Position numbers and translations under genes: made by a program. A stretch of DNA of 50,163 nt, from assembly GCA_032718475.1 (NCBI GenBank), contig JAUCBJ010007127.1:1-50163 (forward strand), given 5' to 3'. How positions within the stretch are numbered: position 1 is the stretch's first letter; the number at the start of each line of letters is the position of its first letter. The notes beneath the pieces are model-generated. The model saw nothing but the letters and a program-made list of their open reading frames with translations, was not told the origin of the DNA and did not search any database. This document shows positions 43,704 through 50,163 of this stretch, one piece after another. This stretch comes from Nemertoderma westbladi. Taxonomy: Eukaryota; Xenacoelomorpha; Nemertodermatida; Nemertodermatidae.

Positions 43704-44825
43704 TTAATTGAAACTCGCTTGTAATTTTGGTACTCTTATTTTCATTTCCACCCGAGTCAGCTCCAAACTGAAAGTAGACCAGAATACCCCTTTTGGATAT
43801 GTCATTCCGTAATGTCCGTTTAGATTAGCATAAGTACATGAAGCATACCACCAAGCACCAGACATGCCGGTAGCACAATCAGAAGAAGTCACGGAGTTAT
43901 CTCGATCTCTCGTGGAGAATGGCTGTCCACTGCCGTAGAGTAAACCTCCAGGGGAACCGTACAGTATTGAATCCCCCGCAGTACCGCTGAATCCTGACAA
44001 ATCTAATTCGTAATTACTAGCGGCCGATTTCACCTGGAACGAGGTATATTCCGCATACTTGTGTTCCCCATCGGAATCCCAAAGATCGATCCTTAGTGGA
44101 ACACCACCCTCGGATAATCTATGGAGACTCTCTAACCCTATCCAGAACTCGTGAGTGACGTCACCGAACCCGCGGAGGTAACTGTGCCATCCTCGGAAGA
44201 AATCCACTGAGCCGTTTACTCTCCTTTGGAACACCAGCCAAGGACCCTCCGGGAATCTGGTATCACAACGTATTAAACCTGAGAGCCCAAAGGAGCTGTT
44301 GTAGAAATTAATTGTATCATTTCTTTGGCTTTTTGGGCAGAATTCGGTATTTTTTAATATCAATACGCCTTTTAAATCTTCCAATTGTTTCATTAATTTA
44401 ATAAATTCCCTCTCTTGCGAATTTAGTTGACTAGTTAATAAACTTCCCTGCACATTTACCTTGTCGACAAATTCTTGTTTATCACCAACCATTAGAAATA
44501 TTATTACCAAGGCAGTGGCTAACAGGAATAGGAATCCAATGTTAAGTATGATCATAACTACCAACCAATAGTTTTTCATTGTTGGCTCTTCTTGCTTTTT
44601 ACCATCTTTCAACAGTTCAACATAATTAGATTCTGCCAACCCATTGGGTTTATATTGATTATATATGACATTATTCGAAACAGGGTCTTTTTCTTCTTTT
44701 GTTGGTTGACTTTTTATAGAATGTAAATTGCAACTTGACATATCCTCATAATCAATAGGTATTTCGTTAGTTGCTTGGACATCAGCTAACTCGATCGATT
44801 TAATGTTTTCTCCATCAGCAGCCAT
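43704..44825 (-). CDS. Type II membrane fibrinogen-related protein (FIBCD1-like), paralogue B
   Basis: An intact 373-codon exon with the same plan as paralogue A. Residues 1-85 form an acidic cytoplasmic tail with tyrosine motifs (DYEDM, VIYNQY, SNYVELL). Residues 88-112 form one transmembrane helix (IILNIGFLFLLATALVIIF), then a stalk to 160. The FReD spans 163-365: C163, GLIRCD (C187), GPWLVFQRRVNG, FWIGLESLHRL, HKYAEY, GFSGTAGDSI, STRDRDN, C317, GAWWYASC (C330), TYANLNG. Cysteine spacing is the standard one, unlike A. The calcium-site is DRDNS, so one acidic ligand is missing. The ATG follows an ATTTTATTTTCAG acceptor by 14 bases. INIGF/LNIGF in the membrane helices and RVNG in both FReDs show that A and B are duplicates. 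Likely a surface pattern-recognition receptor; ligand unknown. Confidence 0.92.
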   Translation of the reverse strand: MAADGENIKSIELADVQATNEIPIDYEDMSSCNLHSIKSQPTKEEKDPVSNNVIYNQYKPNGLAESNYVELLKDGKKQEEPTMKNYWLVVMIILNIGFLFLLATALVIIFLMVGDKQEFVDKVNVQGSLLTSQLNSQEREFIKLMKQLEDLKGVLILKNTEFCPKSQRNDTINFYNSSFGLSGLIRCDTRFPEGPWLVFQRRVNGSVDFFRGWHSYLRGFGDVTHEFWIGLESLHRLSEGGVPLRIDLWDSDGEHKYAEYTSFQVKSAASNYELDLSGFSGTAGDSILYGSPGGLLYGSGQPFSTRDRDNSVTSSDCATGMSGAWWYASCTYANLNGHYGMTYPKGVFWSTFSLELTRVEMKIRVPKLQASFN

Positions 44826-45114
44826 CTATATTTGTATCTCTGAAAATAAAATTATTTGTATCTGAAAATATAATATTAAATTTATGGATCATCAATTAAT
44901 TGCTTAATTCATTAATTCAATTAATTAATTTATTAACAAATCAATTAATTAATCAGTGTATTTTAGTAAATGTTTTTAGAATAATGGCAATGTCCTCCGC
45001 ATATTAGGCAGTTATTAGTTCTCTGTCCTTTGCTACCGTGGCCTAGCCTGAAAGACGCAATAATAAAATGTAAAATATTAACTAAAATGTATTATATAGG
45101 TCATACTACTACTA

Positions 45115-47395
45115 GGATCGGCATGCTGCATTGTAGCTGCATTTTTAAGAATGCTGTGCCGGCTTGTCAACAAAATTGCACCGCCACAACTCCCTATCAC
45201 CCATGACATTTGCTAGATCATCCGCATCTTTAAGGCCAGTGTCCTTTAAGATGCGTCTCAAGAAAGTCATGGGCTGTCCACCATGCTTATTCACTCCATG
45301 AGGCTGCCAAAGTACAAGATTATGCACTGGCTGGTCCTCACGGCGAAAGCAATGTCCTGCAAAGCGGAGGCGGCTTTATTCTAGTGTCAAGCTTGGGGGA
45401 ACCAATGAGACACCTCCAATGTTATATAGTGTCTGGTTGGAGATGTGTGCATTGTACTTGACACAATGAACCCGGCGTAGCATTCTTGTGAATGTGCCAT
45501 CCAGAGATTTGGTGTCCTCAGCAGTTAGAGCCTAGCATGGACTCCCGTAGAGGAGTACTGGAACTACTGCTGCTCTAAATAATCGGACCTTAAGTTTCCG
45601 ATTAATTCTCGGTGACTTCCAAATCCTGGAAAGCCTATTCAAGGCTGCCCATGCCTTTCCCTTACGTATTCGAAGGTCCGGATCCATGATCCCAGGTAAC
45701 AGAAGTCGTCCACATGCTCAAGCATACCATCCTTTGAGCTTATGCTCATCCGATCAGAGACTTGCTGAGGACTTTCAAAGTTAACTGTCAGAATTTTGGT
45801 CTTTCTGGAGTTAATAAAAAGACCAACACTAGAAGCAGCATGTTCTAATGAGCTGAGGAGCCGTTGGGCTCCCTCTAATGATTCTGAGAGTACTCCTAAG
45901 TCATCAGCAAAGTCTAGATCAGTTAGGTACTTGGCAGGATTTCCTCGACTTCTGGAGCCAGTAAGTGGAGTTATCATCACCCCATCATCATTATAATGAT
46001 CTAAGGACATGCGTAGAACATAGTCAACCACAATAATGAACAAGAATGGTGCAAGTGTGTCTCCTTGGAGACGCCCCATAACACTTCAAATGGTTCTGTG
46101 TCACCGTCAACAGTAGACACAAATGTTGTCGAACCATCATATACTGATCTGATTGCTGCAATAATTTCATCAGGAATCCCATATAATGAAAGTATGCTGA
46201 ACATACGTGAGCGAGAGACTGAATCAAAGGCCTTCAAGAAGTCAACAAAGATAACAGCCAGATGCCTGTCTTTCTTTTTTGATAACTCTTCAATTATCCT
46301 TCTAAGTGCCAAAATGGGCTCCATGGTCCCACGACCTCTACGGAACCCATTCTGATTTCCACGGAGCAGTCTCTCAATGGGATCCCTGATGCGATTTAAT
46401 AGAATCCTATTGTATAGCTTTGCAGCAATCGAGATCAATGAGATTCCCCGAAAAGAACCATAGAGTGTTAGGTTGCCCTTCTTGGGAACTGGCACCAACT
46501 TATTTGTTTTCATTTCTTGTGGGACTCTTGTTGTTCGGTACATGTCTACTATGATGGGATAGATGAGCTTTAAACACTCAGGTATTTTAAAGACCTCAGG
46601 GGGAACACCATCTACTCCACTGGCACGATTGGTCTTAATGCTCTTTGCAGCAGCCTTCACTTCTGCAAAGGAGATATCGCCAATGGGAATATCTGGGAGT
46701 ACAGACTCAGACACTTTTACTTCTATAAAGTTATCAGGCAATACCCTGTCATTATTTTTTCAAGCGTTTTCAAAGCTTTTCAAAGTGGGCTTTCCAACCA
46801 TTGAGGCGATCGGCTGGTGGTTGGTTGGCTTTTCCGCCCAGTAAGCAGATTGATCGATTTCCATGCCTGGGATGATTGCCTGCTGTCGTCAGCATCATTG
46901 ATGGCATCAACCTGTTGGTTTATTAGCTCCTGTAGATTAACAGAGTACTGCCTGTTCAGGGACCTAGATGCAGCCTTAACTGCATTCTTGGCCGCTGTAG
47001 TCTGTTAGAGCCGGGACTCTTTCTGCGCCTTATGAAGGTCATTTCGGCACTTCTGAATTTTGTTGTCAGTCCAGGGGGCCCTTTTCCTGTTTCGAGGGTA
47101 TACAGGAACTGTTTCTGCAGCTGCTAACTTAACTGCTTCTGTAAAGGCAGTATAGCCCTCACAGTGATCTGCCGCCTCAGAGGCAAGAGCCTCATACCTG
47201 TTGCTCAGCTGTAGTGTGAAGCTGGATCTCACACTTGGCTGTTGCAACAGAGAGGACCAGTCATGCCGCGGCAAGGCAGATTTCGTTGTTCTGCTAGCAC
47301 GCAGACTAAGTCTTACCTTGGCCACAATAAGGCGGTGATCACTGGTGAATATAGGTCATGATTAGAAATGGAGATCAAATTAACTAAATAAATGA
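45115..47395 (-). mobile_element. 5'-truncated LINE (family 2) with broken ORF2
   Basis: Read on minus, it starts at the end of an APE-type endonuclease (TSDHRLIVAKVRLS, about 47340). It continues through a connector with KRAPWTDNKI, and then a reverse transcriptase: ASGVDGVPPEVFK, FRGISLISIAAKLYNRILL, NQNGFRRGRGTMEP, FVDFLKAFDSVSRS, LQGDTLAPFLF and the catalytic DLDFADDLGVLSE. The C terminus is LWQPHGVNKHGGQP with DTGLKDADDLANVMGDRELW (45145-45327). At least one frameshift (between 46001 and 46079) and several stops break the frame, so the copy is inactive. Most of the endonuclease is missing, as is usual for incomplete target-primed reverse transcription. The family resembles RTE/CR1-like LINEs; the clade is uncertain. 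Confidence 0.9.
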
Positions 47396-48859
<1,464 letters not shown>

Positions 48860-49600
48860 GGCTGGTTATTGGTCGCGGCTTTGGATTATTGTGACACAGA
48901 AGCTCAGGTACTCTTACCAGATGGTATAACTGATTTCTTCTCAATCCTGGCTGATATACTACAAGGTGACACATTGTCACCATCACTATTTGTAATTGTG
49001 CTGGATTACGCAATGAGGACGGCCAGAAAGGGTGGAGATCTGGGATTCACACTACAAGAACGCAGAAGTAGTAGATATCCGGCAACTACAGTCACCGACA
49101 CCGATAATTTGCGGATGACATCGCCCTGTTAATGGAAGCCTGACATCAATAATAAGCAACCAAAGAATGATGAACACTTTAAGTACCTTGGGTCATTAAT
49201 AGAGAGCAGCAGAAAAGGCATAAAGCTAGGGTAGCTCTATCAAAAATGGTTATGATTTGGAAATCAGACCTATTTCGTCAGAAGATCAAGTTCTTTCGAG
49301 CTCAGTGGAAAGTGTACTTTTATACGGGAGTGAGACCTGGACACTGACTAAATCACTTGAACAACGAATTGATGGTTGCTACACAAGACTACTAAGGGCA
49401 GCCCTAAATTTCAGCTGGAGACAACGCATGACAAACGCCGAGCATTATGGTACAATACCACCTGTATCAACCACCCTCCGTGAACGCAGATTAAGATTCA
49501 GTGGGCACTGCTGGCGAAGTAAAGACGATGTCATACCAGATCTACTTTTCTGGCAACCAACTCATGGAAAGCGTAGTCGTGGACGACCGACTAATTAATT
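48860..49600 (+). mobile_element. LINE fragment (family 1), reverse-transcriptase end and C terminus
   Basis: On plus it encodes DILQGDTLSPSLFVIVLDYA, a damaged catalytic region (TDTDNLRMTSPC instead of a DFADD box), FKYLGSLIESS, then SVLLYGSETWTLTKSLEQRI, AALNFSWRQRMTNAE and GHCWRSKDDVIPDL. About 100 codons between the catalytic region and FKYLGS are missing, and frames shift, so it is dead. The C-terminal part is close to the copies at 43100 and 13880, in opposite orientation. Confidence 0.85.
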
Positions 49601-50163
49601 GGTAGGTGATTGAAAGCCTTTTTTAATAATATTAACTTTAAAATGTAAGTATAATATGAATCTGAGATTGAGAAAAAATCCTGACCATAATAAATCTGAC
49701 CAATAAAATATTAAAGATTTATGAATGTTATTTTTAGTCAAGTTTATGCAACACCAAAGTGGCCATTCCCATACAGAAAAATGTTAAAAACTTCGAATAA
49801 TGTTATATATAATATGTCATATTAATATACCATAAAAATAATATTAATAATGCTGATATACGGCATGTTAATTTAAATAATAACATCGGTACTGACTCAA
49901 TTATTCATAATAATATTTACAACTCACTTGAATGTTGCTATAAGATATACGCAAAATTAGCGCTTTATTTCATTATGCCATAATATAATGGAAATATTAA
50001 TAAATATCTAATAAATTAGTCCAGTTAAGATGAGTCTCATACTGTAGCAGTACAATATATGTCTTATAAGCAACTTAATCTTAATCGCTATAAATTGAAT
50101 TTGAATTACTAAGTTGCCATTCTCCAATTAGTTCTATTGGATAATTATGTCGACAATAAGTAT
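49601..50163. other. AT-rich non-coding DNA
   Basis: TAATATAAT-rich sequence to the end of the window; no gene seen. Confidence 0.4.

Overview
The window looks like metazoan nuclear DNA. It is AT-rich and intron-bearing, with fibrinogen-related-domain (FReD) genes, two exons of a poly(C)-binding protein, several LINE copies, MITE-like elements and minisatellites. TACCGGTA and AGGCCTA words recur. No bacterial features are visible. The species cannot be named from the sequence; a marine invertebrate, possibly a deuterostome, is my guess.

Layout: 0-4 kb holds an unrecognised basic ORF and uncharacterised DNA. A decayed reverse-transcriptase fragment lies at about 4.1-5.2 kb on the minus strand. 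At 6.5-9.9 kb a truncated FReD pseudogene and a 35-bp minisatellite sit between inverted copies of one repeat. LINE 3' ends lie at 13.9-14.8 kb, and a 21-bp minisatellite at 16.1-16.4 kb sits inside another copy of that LINE tail. The two PCBP exons (18.0-18.3 and 19.5-19.6 kb, plus strand) encode one complete KH domain; the rest of that gene was not found. A 1.76-kb Harbinger-like non-autonomous element (20.7-22.4 kb) is followed by an intact type II membrane FReD gene (22.5-23.7 kb, minus).

The centre, 25019-40080, is one complete Maverick/Polinton-type element. It has 872-bp terminal inverted repeats that look identical by eye, begins with AG, and is flanked by the 6-bp target duplication CATTCA. 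It encodes a full-length protein-primed family B DNA polymerase, a two-repeat TBP-like protein that keeps all four DNA-intercalating phenylalanine positions, an unrecognised 569-aa protein and an acidic 139-aa protein. I see no integrase, packaging ATPase or protease. Its non-coding part holds tRNA-T-arm-like repeats in both orientations, remnants of duplicated genes and an internal copy of a TIR motif. Polymerase and TBP-like ORFs form a minus-strand block with splice acceptors directly before each ORF. The 569-aa and 139-aa genes are on the plus strand, each behind its own TATA box.

After the element come foldback repeats (41.7-42.35 kb), a LINE tail, a second intact membrane FReD gene (43.7-44.8 kb, minus), a 2.3-kb broken LINE (45.1-47.4 kb, minus) and another LINE tail (48.9-49.6 kb, plus). 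The two FReD genes are paralogous candidate pattern-recognition receptors. The rest is mostly mobile DNA and its remains.
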